44,864 nucleotides of DNA from Clostridiales bacterium. Its GTDB lineage: Bacteria > Bacillota > Clostridia > Oscillospirales > QAMX01. Positions 37,421-44,864 of this stretch are shown here, piece after piece; the stretch's first letter is position 1; every line of letters starts with the position of its first letter. The stretch covers positions 1 through 44,864 of the forward strand of contig JAAZKA010000048.1 in assembly GCA_012800055.1 (NCBI GenBank). Direction: 5' to 3'. The notes under the pieces were generated by a model that was given only the letters and a program-made list of their open reading frames with translations, was not told where the DNA came from and ran no database searches. The translations under genes and the position numbers were made by a program.

Positions 37421-38127
37421 ACGCTCCCTCCCGTCACACGCACGCGGTATGTCCCCGCCTCGACCTCCGCGCGTATCTTGTCGTATACGGCCTGATCGAC
37501 GGGGATGAAGCGGATGCGGTCGCCGGCACGGTAGAGAATGGGTTCTTCACGTCCCGGGTCGTACGGTTTTACGGGCGTCATGCCGATGAGCCGCCATCCG
37601 CCGGGTGAGTCGAGCGGGTAGACGCCGGTCTGTTCGCCGCCGATGCCGACCGCGCCCGCCGGAATCTTCGTGCGCGGTGTGGTCAGGCGCGGCGTTACGA
37701 TCGACGGGTCTAAACCGCCGAGGTATGCAAAGCCCGGTAAGAAGCCGAGCATATAGATGAGGTAGGCGGGCTTGCTGTGCCGCGCGACGACCTCGCTCTC
37801 GGAGATGCCCGCATGTGCGGCGACATCGGGGAGATCGGGGCCGTTGTAGAGCACCGGCAGCTCGAAGATACGCCCGCCGGCAGCGTCGGCATGCTCACAC
37901 TTCGCCAGCAGACGGGTCAGCGCGCGCCGCAGCTTCGGGTAGCTCGTGATGCCGGGGTCGTAGAGCACCAGCAGTGCGCGGAATGTCGGGACGGTCTCCT
38001 GCACACCGGGCAGCTTTGTCTGCGAAATGAGCGCGGCGAGTTTGCAAACGCGGGCATTCACACCCTCGTCGATACGGTCGCCGAGCTCGACGGTCAGAGC
38101 ACGGTCTCCGCAGGGATGGATGTTCAT
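37417..38127 (-). CDS. pxpB: 5-oxoprolinase subunit B
   Basis: A 236-residue KipI-family protein. It has the N-terminal CGDRALTVELGD and the cyclophilin-like C-terminal part with GFLPGFAYLGGLD, PRLTTPRTKIPAGAVGIGG and DSPGGWRLIG. The track start at 38253 is inside the creatininase gene; the ATG at 38127 overlaps that gene's stop (ATGA) and gives the family N-terminus. The product is a subunit of the PxpABC complex. Confidence 0.95.
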   Translation of the reverse strand: MNIHPCGDRALTVELGDRIDEGVNARVCKLAALISQTKLPGVQETVPTFRALLVLYDPGITSYPKLRRALTRLLAKCEHADAAGGRIFELPVLYNGPDLPDVAAHAGISESEVVARHSKPAYLIYMLGFLPGFAYLGGLDPSIVTPRLTTPRTKIPAGAVGIGGEQTGVYPLDSPGGWRLIGMTPVKPYDPGREEPILYRAGDRIRFIPVDQAVYDKIRAEVEAGTYRVRVTGGSV

Positions 38128-39053
38128 AGTGAACCCTCGATTCCGAACGCGTCCCAGCCGGGAAATTCGGGATGCGGCGTGCCGGCGAGATACTGCGCGT
38201 TGGTCATCGACGACTTCCAGTAGCGCGACGTGATGCGCTCGAAGGATGTCCATATCTCGGCGGTACGGTAGTAGTCGGGCGCGGCGGGACGGTCCTCACA
38301 GGTATATTCCGCAAGCAGCGTTTCGGCGAGTTTCCCCAGCCCGGCGGAAAGCTCCATCGCCTTGCGCTCCCCGATCTCTCTTGAGGGAATCACATACTTC
38401 GGGTCACTTCCGAAGCCGCGTGCGGCGCAGTAGGCGCTGAACTTCTTGTTGCCGCCGCCGACCTCGGGATGGCGCGCCTGCGTACACAGAAGCTCCGGAT
38501 GGGTCAGCTCAGGCTTGAAGTACATCAGATAGGATGTCTCCGCCGTACCTGCGTGGGGATCGTTGGGGAACTTCTCGACGCTGCACAGTTCCCACTCGCA
38601 GCCGAAGACGATCCGCATCGGCGAGCCGGTCTTCAGGCGGTAGTAGTCAAGCAGCAGGTCGACATCGTGCTTCAGCCCCGGGACGCTGTGGCCGGAGAAC
38701 ACAATCACGGCATGGAACCCTCTGGCGTCGTAAGCGCGGAGTTGATAGAGGAGGATCTGCAGAAAGAGGAAGTTGGGGATGGCGGCGGTGAGCTGCTTCC
38801 CCATGCCGCAGGTCATCGTGGCCCAGTCGAACATCGGCTCCTCGTCGACGTGAAAAGCCATCGGCGGCGCGACAATACCGCCGTACCGATGGGCGGTCAG
38901 ATTGCAGATTCCCTCGGCGTAGTACCAGTCGACGCCGAGACAGTTGTAGACGCCGTGGCATTCCGCGTAGCCGCAGGGGACATAGCAGACCGGGCGCGCG
39001 TTGAGCCGGTCGATGAAATCGTCGGGCGTGAAGTCGAGCCAGTTTACTTTCAT
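38124..39053 (-). CDS. Creatininase-family amidohydrolase
   Basis: A 309-residue creatininase-like protein. The metal-binding segment VPCGYAECHGVYNCLGVDWYYA near 24-45 keeps Glu, His and Asp in the order of creatininase (E-x-H...D). The usual NGHGGN motif is altered to FSGHSVPG near 118, keeping the His; a later Glu is in AGTAETS near 168. Creatininase opens a cyclic amide, so within an oxoproline operon a lactam ring is a reasonable substrate. It overlaps pxpB (ATGA) and follows DUF4392 by 68 nt with a GGAGG ribosome binding site. Activity is inferred. Confidence 0.85.
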   Translation of the reverse strand: MKVNWLDFTPDDFIDRLNARPVCYVPCGYAECHGVYNCLGVDWYYAEGICNLTAHRYGGIVAPPMAFHVDEEPMFDWATMTCGMGKQLTAAIPNFLFLQILLYQLRAYDARGFHAVIVFSGHSVPGLKHDVDLLLDYYRLKTGSPMRIVFGCEWELCSVEKFPNDPHAGTAETSYLMYFKPELTHPELLCTQARHPEVGGGNKKFSAYCAARGFGSDPKYVIPSREIGERKAMELSAGLGKLAETLLAEYTCEDRPAAPDYYRTAEIWTSFERITSRYWKSSMTNAQYLAGTPHPEFPGWDAFGIEGSL

Positions 39054-39121
39054 GGGAGAAACCTCCTGTCTCGTGTGCGCAATGGTACGACATACAGGGT
39101 CATGGGTATGCTGCGTGGCGG

Positions 39122-40186
39122 TCAGTCCTTTTTGAAGAAACCGAGGGCGTCGGTCTCATCAAACCAGCGTCCGCAGCCCTTCGCGAGCTTTGCCGGATAT
39201 GCCGCCGTACGGCGCATCAGCGTCGCGAGCAACACGTTGAAGTCACGATCGAAGCCGTCAACGCCGGGGGTAAGCCGTCCGGTCATATCGACCATGCCCG
39301 CGCGGGAGGCGGCGGTCACGCACTCGCGGACACAGTCGGCATCCGGCGAGATATCCGTATCGTCGTGGAGATACGACAGCGCCGCGCAGACGGCATACAC
39401 GCCCCAGTCGGAGACGGTCGCCGTGACGGTGACGTCGGAGCCGGACACCGCTGCAAGACCTCCGCCGCAGCCGCATACGCAGGTCTCGGCGCGGGGAATC
39501 CACTTTTTCAGGTAGGGCAGCAGCGTGCCCATGCCGATCTCGTTGCCGAGGTCGCCGATCGCGACGGACGGCACGCCTTTCTCACGCAGCAGGTTCCACA
39601 GGAGGTCGGACTTAGCCTCGAGCGCGGTGATGTTCTGTCCGGCGGCGTTGTGATATTCACCGACCTGATTGGCGCCGGGAGCCTCGGTGGAGATCATCGC
39701 GCACGGCAATTCTCCGGCAGCAATCTCCCGCGCCTGCATCTTCGCGCGCAGAGGATCCTTCGCGAACGTCACGACGGCGAGCGCGTAGGGCAGCGATTTC
39801 GCGGTCTCGATGCTGTCATACGCGTGCAGACCGACGATCGGCGCCATCGAGAACGCGGCGCTGACGCAGTCCTCCGGTACGATGAGCACCGGCACTGCGC
39901 CGTACGCCTGGACAAGCGCGCGGCACAGCTGCATCGCGCCGACGATGCCGTCGGTCTCGGGCTTCTTATGCGGCAGCAGTACGAACCCGGTGAACACATA
40001 CACCGGCTTGCCTTGCTTGACATGCAGGTCGAGCGTCTTCGCGGCCTTCATGCACACCGGCATTCCCGCAAGCTCTCTTGAAGCCGGGTAGAGGATTTTG
40101 CACACCCCGTACCCGCGCGGGTCGAGGTTCATCAGGTCGTCGAGACTCTGCCCGACGTTCAGGCATGTCAGTTCTTCCTGTGTCAT
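39122..40186 (-). CDS. DUF4392 putative D-glutamate cyclase
   Basis: A 354-residue protein of the DUF4392 family, equivalent to the C-terminal domain of DGLUCY, which converts D-glutamate to 5-oxo-D-proline. Visible features are VYVFTGFVLLPHKKPETDGIVGA near 50-72, TEAPGANQVGEYHNAAG near 157 and AIGDLGNEIGMG near 200, followed by a Cys/Gly-rich stretch (CVCGCGGG) near 230. Start ATG 40186 with GGAGGT upstream; the track start lies inside the aminotransferase gene. It follows that gene by 16 nt. Confidence 0.9.
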   Translation of the reverse strand: MTQEELTCLNVGQSLDDLMNLDPRGYGVCKILYPASRELAGMPVCMKAAKTLDLHVKQGKPVYVFTGFVLLPHKKPETDGIVGAMQLCRALVQAYGAVPVLIVPEDCVSAAFSMAPIVGLHAYDSIETAKSLPYALAVVTFAKDPLRAKMQAREIAAGELPCAMISTEAPGANQVGEYHNAAGQNITALEAKSDLLWNLLREKGVPSVAIGDLGNEIGMGTLLPYLKKWIPRAETCVCGCGGGLAAVSGSDVTVTATVSDWGVYAVCAALSYLHDDTDISPDADCVRECVTAASRAGMVDMTGRLTPGVDGFDRDFNVLLATLMRRTAAYPAKLAKGCGRWFDETDALGFFKKD

Positions 40187-40202
40187 CGTAAGACCTCCGC
40201 GT

Positions 40203-41042
40203 TTATACGCCGATGTACGCGTGGAACTCGCGCATAACCTCGTCCTGGATGGATTTAAAGAGCGCGGGAGCCTTGCCTCCGACGGGTTTGCCGTCGAGAA
40301 CATTGGCGCGGAGGCAGAACTTCGACGAGCTGGAGACGATGACCTCGTCGGCGTTGTAGAGGGTGTCGAGCGTAAAGGGGGTCTCGTCGACGGGGATGTT
40401 GAGGATCTTGCAGGCGCGGATGAGGCGGGAACGGGCGATGCCGGGGAGGATGAGGTGGTCAGTGGGCGCGGTATAGAAGACGCCGTCTTTGAGAATGGAG
40501 ACGTTGGAGTGGGCGCACTCGGTGACGCGGCCGCCGCGGTGGAGGACGGCTTCATCGCAGCCGGCTTCGTCGGCAGCCTGGGCGGCCATAACACTGGGGA
40601 TGAGGTTGAGCGTCTTGATGTTGCAGTGCAGGAAACGGGTGTCCTCGAGAGTGATCAGTTTGATGGGCTTACTGAGATCAGGCAGCGGCGCGGGCGTGAC
40701 GGTGATGTAGAGGTTCGGCTCGCAGTCGGGGAACAGATGGTTGCGCTTGGCGGTGCCGCGGGAGGCCTGCCAGTAGACAAACTTTTCGTCGGCGTCGACC
40801 TGCTTCACAAGGCTGTTGAGGATGTCCTTGAGCTCCTGCTTGGAGTAGGGCAGCTTGATCCTGAGGAGACCGGCGCTGTTGAAAAAACGGTCGACGTGAT
40901 CGTCGATGAGGTAGACGACGTTGTTTTTACAGCAGGTGGCGTCGTACACGCCGTCGCCGAAGTAAAGCGCGCGGTCGTTCATCGGGACGGTCATTTCCTC
41001 GATGAGTCCGGTGCGTCCGTTGTAGTAACCGATGTTACGCAT
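40203..41042 (-). CDS. D-amino-acid aminotransferase
   Basis: A 279-residue class IV PLP aminotransferase of the D-alanine transaminase type. PLP Lys143 is in NIKTLNLIPSV, Glu175 in VTECAHSN, and the N-terminal RALYFGDGVYD is typical. It would move amino groups between D-amino acids and keto acids, for instance D-alanine and 2-oxoglutarate to pyruvate and D-glutamate. A branched-chain or aminodeoxychorismate-lyase activity cannot be fully excluded, but the operon supports a D-amino-acid role. The start at 41042 has GGGGG 8 nt upstream and is preferred over 41060. It is the first gene of the operon. Confidence 0.9.
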   Translation of the reverse strand: MRNIGYYNGRTGLIEEMTVPMNDRALYFGDGVYDATCCKNNVVYLIDDHVDRFFNSAGLLRIKLPYSKQELKDILNSLVKQVDADEKFVYWQASRGTAKRNHLFPDCEPNLYITVTPAPLPDLSKPIKLITLEDTRFLHCNIKTLNLIPSVMAAQAADEAGCDEAVLHRGGRVTECAHSNVSILKDGVFYTAPTDHLILPGIARSRLIRACKILNIPVDETPFTLDTLYNADEVIVSSSSKFCLRANVLDGKPVGGKAPALFKSIQDEVMREFHAYIGV

Positions 41043-41101
41043 AAAAGCAACCCCCGTCAAAAGTCATGGTGATGTATTCAGGAAAAATCTCCTTATATAA
41101 C

Positions 41102-41130
41102 AGTATAGGACGTCTCTCCCAAAAACGCAA
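41102..41130 (-). promoter_or_regulatory. Promoter of the D-glutamate/oxoproline operon
   Basis: On the minus strand TTGCGT, a 17-bp spacer and TATACT, about 60 bp before the aminotransferase start at 41042. Confidence 0.8.
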
Positions 41131-41150
41131 GTATTTTTGAAAGACGTCCT
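41107..41150. promoter_or_regulatory. Inverted GACGTC-centred repeat, candidate Lrp operator
   Basis: AGGACGTCT at 41107-41115 and AGACGTCCT at 41142-41150 are perfect inverted copies of 9 bp, centres 35 bp apart. Each contains the palindrome GACGTC. One copy touches the -10 and fills part of the spacer; the other lies upstream of the -35. The Lrp/AsnC gene starts upstream on the same strand and is the likely regulator. Confidence 0.6.
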
Positions 41151-41231
41151 AATATTTTCGGCGCGGGCATGGTAAAACCGCAATAATTACGGAACAGAAC
41201 GCCGTACTCCGTATGGATGGGTATATCCGTC

Positions 41232-41693
41232 CTATCGTTTTGTCACCGTGTCCGGTATGACGGCGGTATCGTTCTTGATGGTCTTGAGGACGAAGTGGGT
41301 CTTGGTAGCCTGGACGCCCTTCATGCTCTTGATGTTGCGGTGGATGCGTTCGAGACTGTCGGAGGAGTCGGTGTAGATTTTGAGCATGAAGTCAAACTCG
41401 CCGGTGAGGTAGTAGCAGTCGACAACAAACGGGTTCTCGCGAATCATATCGCAGAAGGCGTCGAAATACTTCGGATGCTCGAGGCTGACCTCCATGAGCG
41501 CGGTGAGGTCGAGGCCGAGCTGCTTCTGATCAAGCGTCACGGTGAAACCGCGGACGATGCCCTGCTCCTCCAGCCGGCGGATGCGCTCGATGACCGCCGA
41601 GGTCGACAGGTTTACCCGCTCGCTGATCGCCGATGCGCGCACGCGAGAGTTCTGCTTCAAAAGTCTTAATATATCCAGATCTATCTTGTCCAT
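41232..41693 (-). CDS. Lrp/AsnC-family transcriptional regulator
   Basis: A 153-residue regulator. The N-terminal helix-turn-helix (DKIDLDILRLLKQNSRVRASAISERVNLS) is followed by the ligand-binding RAM domain (GLDLTALMEVSLEHP, then VVDCYYLTGEFDFMLKI near 85-100). Lrp-type proteins sense amino acids. It ends 190 nt before the aminotransferase gene on the same strand, so it is a natural regulator of the D-amino-acid operon. Start ATG 41693 with GGAAGG 8 nt upstream is preferred over the track start. Confidence 0.93.
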   Translation of the reverse strand: MDKIDLDILRLLKQNSRVRASAISERVNLSTSAVIERIRRLEEQGIVRGFTVTLDQKQLGLDLTALMEVSLEHPKYFDAFCDMIRENPFVVDCYYLTGEFDFMLKIYTDSSDSLERIHRNIKSMKGVQATKTHFVLKTIKNDTAVIPDTVTKR

Positions 41694-41729
41694 AAAAACT
41701 ACCTTCCGGGAAAGCATCATTAGGATAGC

Positions 41730-41761
41730 GGCTCCCCATCTCCTGGAGAGAACGGGGAGCC
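41730..41761. repeat. Strong hairpin between the AIM24 and lrp genes
   Basis: GGCTCCCC and GGGGAGCC form a perfect 8-bp stem, and the loop can pair further (TCTC with GAGA). It lies just after the AIM24 stop on the minus strand and 37 nt before the lrp start. The missing T run argues against a classical terminator; it may stabilise or attenuate the transcript. Confidence 0.6.
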
Positions 41762-41777
41762 GTGATACCGTGCGGTT

Positions 41778-42458
41778 TTACTTCTTATTCGGCATGAAGG
41801 AGATGATCCTGCTTGCGAAATCCGGCAGCGACAATGTTTGCAGCCAGACCCTTCCGGGTCCCGTCAGTGTTGTGAGGAACAGACCCTCGCCGCCGAACAA
41901 CACGTTCGCGAAGCCCTTGACCATCTCGACGGAGTAATTGACGTTTGACTCGAAGATCGCCACATTGCCTGTGTCGACGATCAGCTCCTCGCCGACGCCG
42001 AGGACTTTCTCGCAGGCGGTGCCGTCGATCTCGACGAACGCCAGCCCCTCTCCGGAGAGCTTCTGCAGGATGAAGCCCTCACCGCCGAAGAAACCGGCTC
42101 TCATTCCCTTCACGACGTACGCCGAGACGGTGACACCCGGCTGCGCGCAGAGGAATGCGTTCTTCTGGCAGATGTACTCTCGTCCGCCGGAGCAGTCAAG
42201 CGCGACGATGCTTCCCGGGAACCCGGAGGCGATGGTGATCTGCTGACCGGGCGCGGACGCGGTGTAGGTGGCCATAAAGAGCGACTCGCCGGAGAGCATT
42301 CTCCCCAACCCCTTCAACAGACCGCCCTTCATGTTGGTCTCCATCCGAATGCCGCGGGACATCCAGCTCATTCCGCCGGACTGCGTGTAGATGCTCTCCC
42401 CAGCGTCAAGCGTGATGGTTACTGCCGGGAGCGTGCCTCCGAAAATTTCGTACTTCAT
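41778..42458 (-). CDS. AIM24/TIGR00266 family protein
   Basis: A 226-residue beta-rich protein of the TIGR00266/AIM24 family, of unknown molecular function. The pattern of repeated segments is typical: SGGMSWMSRGI near 27, SGESLFMATYTA near 56, GFFGGEGFILQKLSGEGLAFVE near 122 and VLFGGEGLFLTTLTGPGRVWLQT near 187. It is a single-gene unit or co-transcribed with lrp, which starts 84 nt later. GGAGGC precedes the start. Confidence 0.92.
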   Translation of the reverse strand: MKYEIFGGTLPAVTITLDAGESIYTQSGGMSWMSRGIRMETNMKGGLLKGLGRMLSGESLFMATYTASAPGQQITIASGFPGSIVALDCSGGREYICQKNAFLCAQPGVTVSAYVVKGMRAGFFGGEGFILQKLSGEGLAFVEIDGTACEKVLGVGEELIVDTGNVAIFESNVNYSVEMVKGFANVLFGGEGLFLTTLTGPGRVWLQTLSLPDFASRIISFMPNKK

Positions 42459-42499
42459 GAAACAGCCTCCTTAAAAATGTATTAACGAACCCCTTTTAT

Positions 42500-42528
42500 A
42501 TCATGCCATAAAACGCCTCAAATGTCAA
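42500..42528 (-). promoter_or_regulatory. Probable promoter of the AIM24 gene
   Basis: On the minus strand the -35 is TTGACA. The hexamer at 17 bp is CATGAT; a TGATAT at 19 bp is an alternative -10. Confidence 0.55.
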
Positions 42529-42608
42529 GGGATTTTCTTAGGGAATTTGGATTCCGGTATTTTTATCGATATTCTTTAGCAGGCGGAAAATCTTTTACAC
42601 TTCGCTTC

Positions 42609-42637
42609 TTGACAACATTGGATTCGTCGCATATAAT
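42609..42637 (+). promoter_or_regulatory. greA-lysS promoter
   Basis: TTGACA, a 17-bp spacer and TATAAT match the consensus at all 12 positions. The leader to greA is about 80 nt and holds no recognised riboswitch or T-box. Confidence 0.93.
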
Positions 42638-42721
42638 AAGGAGTCATAAGGTACGCCCGGCAGGTTTGCGTTTTACGTGCACTATCCGCGTATGATTCTT
42701 TTGAAAAAGCAGGTGTGTTTC

Positions 42722-43195
42722 ATGAAAAAGCAGGTTAAGTTCACCCAGACACATTTCGAGCAGCTCCAGCAGGAGCTTGAATATCTCAAGACCGTTCGCG
42801 AGAAAGAGGTTGCCGACCTCATCAAGGAAGCCCGTTCCTTCGGCGACCTCTCCGAGAACTCCGAATATGACGAGGCCAAAAACGAGCAGGGCAAACTCTT
42901 CTCCCGCATCACCGAGCTTGAGGTCATTCTCTCCAATTATACCATCATCAACGAGGAAGCATATACCACCGAGGTCGTCACTCACGGCTCCCGGGTCACT
43001 GTCCGCGACTTCGAGTTCAAGGAGGAGGAGACTTATACCCTAGTCGGCTCCCAGGAAGCCAATCCCGCCGAAGGTCTGGTCTCCGACGAATCTCCCTTCG
43101 GGAAGGCACTCATGCACAAGAAAGTCGGCGACATTGCCACGGTCGACGCACCCGACGGAAAGATTCAGTACGAAATTATGAACATCGAAAAATAA
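42722..43195 (+). CDS. greA: Transcription elongation factor GreA
   Basis: A 157-residue GreA, the usual length, which rescues backtracked RNA polymerase by stimulating transcript cleavage. The N-terminal coiled coil ends in the tip motif DLSENSEYDEAK near 40-50 with the acidic residues needed for cleavage. The C-terminal FKBP-like domain has SRVTVRDFE and the SPFGKALMHKKVGD motif near 125. The ATG at 42722 gives the family N-terminus; the track start adds 15 unlikely residues. It is 48 nt before lysS. Confidence 0.96.
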   Translation: MKKQVKFTQTHFEQLQQELEYLKTVREKEVADLIKEARSFGDLSENSEYDEAKNEQGKLFSRITELEVILSNYTIINEEAYTTEVVTHGSRVTVRDFEFKEEETYTLVGSQEANPAEGLVSDESPFGKALMHKKVGDIATVDAPDGKIQYEIMNIEK

Positions 43196-43243
43196 GCCCC
43201 GCATCCCATGTCCCACAATCCATCCGAAAGGTTTATGATACTG

Positions 43244-44749
43244 ATGAATAACGATATGCCCAATGCCCCGCAGTCCGAAACGCCCGAGGTTTCCCTCTCA
43301 GAAATTTTGCAGATTCGCCGCGACAAGCTTTCCGCGCTGCAGGAGGCCGGACACGATCCCTTCGAGCAGGTACGCTATGACCGTAAACACTATGCCGCCG
43401 ACATCCGCAGCGACTTCGATGCCTATGATGGGCAAGAAGTCTCCGTCGCCGGACGCCTGATGTCCAAGCGTGTCAAGGGCAAGGCGTCCTTCTGCGACCT
43501 GATGGATGCGAGCGGAAAAATTCAGCTCTATATCAAGCTCGACAACGTCGGCGAGGAGACCTATCTCGGCTTTAAGAAGTGGGATATCGGCGATATCTGC
43601 GGCGTGCGCGGTGAGGTTTTCAGGACTCGTATGGGGGAAATCTCCATCGCCGTCGATTCTCTGACGCTGCTTTCGAAGTCCCTGCAGCCGCTGCCGGAGA
43701 AGTACCACGGTCTGCGGGATACCGATCTGCGTTACCGTCAGCGCTACGTCGACCTGATTGTCAACCCCGATGTCCGTAAGACCTTCCGGACGCGCTCGGC
43801 AATCATCCGTGAGATACGTGCTTTCCTGGATGCACGCGGCTACCTCGAAGTCGAAACCCCCATCCTCAACACCATCCCCGGCGGTGCCAACGCCCGTCCC
43901 TTCATCACCCATCACAACACCCTCGACATCGACATGTACCTGCGCATCGCGACCGAACTGCACCTCAAGCGTCTGATCGTCGGCGGGTTTGACAAGGTCT
44001 ACGAGTTGGGCCGCATCTTCCGCAATGAGGGCATGGATTCCAAGCATAACCCCGAGTTTACCTCCATCGAGCTGTACGAGGCTTACACCGATTATCACGG
44101 CATGATGGAGATCACCGAGAGCATGATTACGACCGTCGCACAGAAGGTGCTCGGCACGCAGAAGATCATGATGCAGGGCCGTGAGATCGACCTCACCTCA
44201 CCGTGGAAGAAGCTGACGATGCTCGAAGCGGTGCGGGAGTTCGTCGGCGCGGACTTCGACAGCGTATCGGAGGATGCCGACGCGCGTGCGCTTGCGAAAG
44301 CCCGCGGCGTTGAGGTCAAGGACGGCGCGACCTGGGGCGAATGCCTGTACGCAGCGTTTGACCAGAAGGTCGAGGACAACCTCGTGCAGCCGACGTTCAT
44401 CCTGGACTACCCGGTGGAGGTCTCACCGCTGGCGAAACGGAAGCCGTCGGACAAGCGCATGACCGAGCGCTTTGAGTTCTTCTACAACGGCTGGGAGGGC
44501 GGCAACGCATTCTCCGAGCTGAACGACCCGATCGACCAGAGAGAGCGCTTTGAGCGTCAGGCGGCGCTGAGAGCGGCCGGGGACGAGGAGGCCAACATGG
44601 TCGACGATGATTACTGCAACGCACTCGAGTATGGCCTGCCTCCGACGGGCGGTTTGGGCATCGGCATCGACAGACTGGTGATGCTGCTGACCGACGCCGC
44701 GTCCATCCGCGACGTGCTGCTGTTCCCGACGATGAAGCCTCTGGACTGA
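43244..44749 (+). CDS. lysS: Lysyl-tRNA synthetase, class II
   Basis: A 501-residue class II synthetase. The OB-fold anticodon-binding domain covers about 60-155 ([21 protein letters not shown]). The catalytic domain has motif 1 within [15 protein letters not shown], motif 2 as FRNEG...[14 protein letters not shown], and motif 3 as GLGIGIDRL near 480. ATG 43244 is preferred because the AAAGG element lies 12 nt upstream, whereas the ATG at 43235 is only 3 nt from it. The greA-lysS order is common in Firmicutes. Confidence 0.96.
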   Translation: MNNDMPNAPQSETPEVSLSEILQIRRDKLSALQEAGHDPFEQVRYDRKHYAADIRSDFDAYDGQEVSVAGRLMSKRVKGKASFCDLMDASGKIQLYIKLDNVGEETYLGFKKWDIGDICGVRGEVFRTRMGEISIAVDSLTLLSKSLQPLPEKYHGLRDTDLRYRQRYVDLIVNPDVRKTFRTRSAIIREIRAFLDARGYLEVETPILNTIPGGANARPFITHHNTLDIDMYLRIATELHLKRLIVGGFDKVYELGRIFRNEGMDSKHNPEFTSIELYEAYTDYHGMMEITESMITTVAQKVLGTQKIMMQGREIDLTSPWKKLTMLEAVREFVGADFDSVSEDADARALAKARGVEVKDGATWGECLYAAFDQKVEDNLVQPTFILDYPVEVSPLAKRKPSDKRMTERFEFFYNGWEGGNAFSELNDPIDQRERFERQAALRAAGDEEANMVDDDYCNALEYGLPPTGGLGIGIDRLVMLLTDAASIRDVLLFPTMKPLD

Positions 44750-44774
44750 TGCCCTCGGGCGAAAGGATTTTAAT

Positions 44775-44864
44775 ATGTCGGATCAATCTTTCAAGAAAAA
44801 GCGCATGGGCCCCATTGCCTGGATCAAAACCTACGGCTACTACTATAAGGGTCTGCTGTGGATC
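44775..44864 (+). CDS. Unidentified gene, 5' end only
   Basis: An ATG 7 nt after GAAAGGA, 25 nt behind lysS, opens a frame that runs off the window. The 30 visible residues (MSDQSFKKKRMGPIAWIKTY...) begin basic and become aromatic and hydrophobic, possibly approaching a membrane segment. No family can be named from this. Confidence 0.6.
   Translation, partial: MSDQSFKKKRMGPIAWIKTYGYYYKGLLWI

Noticed and set aside
40187-40594. N-terminal extension of the DUF4392 frame
   Set aside because: It lies inside the aminotransferase gene and is Ser/Pro/Arg-rich. GGAGG and an ATG mark the start at 40186.
41107-41150. Terminator of the lrp gene
   Set aside because: The 26-nt interval between the arms is too long for a terminator loop and no T run follows. 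The arms fit the promoter geometry better.
34299-41693. Prophage or integrative element around the ArpU-like gene
   Set aside because: No integrase, terminase or structural gene and no flanking direct repeat or tRNA was seen. The neighbours are metabolic genes with normal codon use.

Overview
The window reads as a chromosomal segment of a high-GC member of the Clostridia, most likely an Oscillospirales/Ruminococcaceae-type gut anaerobe. This is inferred from the gene families (DUF6062, DUF1292, DUF1934-argS, greA-lysS, acetate kinase, PPDK), from strongly GC-ending codons, and from sigma-A promoters of the form TTGxxx-17-TATxxT. No plasmid, IS element, CRISPR array or rRNA is visible. Only one tRNA (Cys) and one isolated phage-type regulator gene were found.

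Region 1 (1-8.7 kb) is housekeeping. It holds ppdK (minus, C-terminus cut by the window edge), tRNA-Cys with a consensus promoter and terminator, an internally deleted corA remnant, a DUF6062 protein, a YjjG-type HAD phosphatase, a glycerophosphodiester phosphodiesterase (GDPD), a patatin-like lipase and ackA. Region 2 (8.7-13.7 kb, minus) is a three-gene operon: membrane-anchored GDPD, a DUF4838 glycosidase-like protein and a GH2 glycosidase. Region 3 (13.7-17.9 kb, plus) is DUF1934, argS, an S41 C-terminal processing protease with a peptidoglycan-binding tail, and DUF1292.

Region 4 (17.9-25.8 kb, plus) is a long co-directional run. It opens with a translationally coupled pair: an alpha-oxoamine synthase that looks like serine palmitoyltransferase, and a short-chain reductase. 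Then come homoserine O-acetyltransferase (metA), a RodA/FtsW protein, a DUF2812 membrane protein, a Gfo/Idh/MocA oxidoreductase, a GNAT acetyltransferase and a TIM-barrel sugar isomerase. Region 5 (25.9-34.3 kb) holds an amidohydrolase, a zinc-ribbon/MORN-repeat membrane protein with a tiny membrane protein behind it, an SGNH hydrolase, a DUF3810 membrane metallopeptidase, an IclR regulator, a DMT exporter, and a divergent Gfo oxidoreductase/DeoR regulator pair with a palindrome inside the oxidoreductase promoter.

Region 6 (34.3-41.7 kb, minus) is the most interesting part. In transcription order it runs: Lrp/AsnC regulator; D-amino-acid aminotransferase; DUF4392 (the C-terminal half of the animal D-glutamate cyclase DGLUCY); creatininase-family amidohydrolase; pxpB; pxpC; DUF1445 (the other half of DGLUCY); pxpA. 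Most junctions are ATGA overlaps or very short gaps. This looks like a dedicated route from D-amino acids and D-glutamate through 5-oxoproline to glutamate. Its promoter carries an inverted GACGTC repeat next to the Lrp gene. A phage ArpU/RinA-like gene with a perfect consensus promoter sits just beyond it.

Region 7 (41.7 kb to the end) is an AIM24-family protein, greA, lysS and the first 30 codons of an unidentified gene. Functions were read from motifs and remembered family features; no database search was run.
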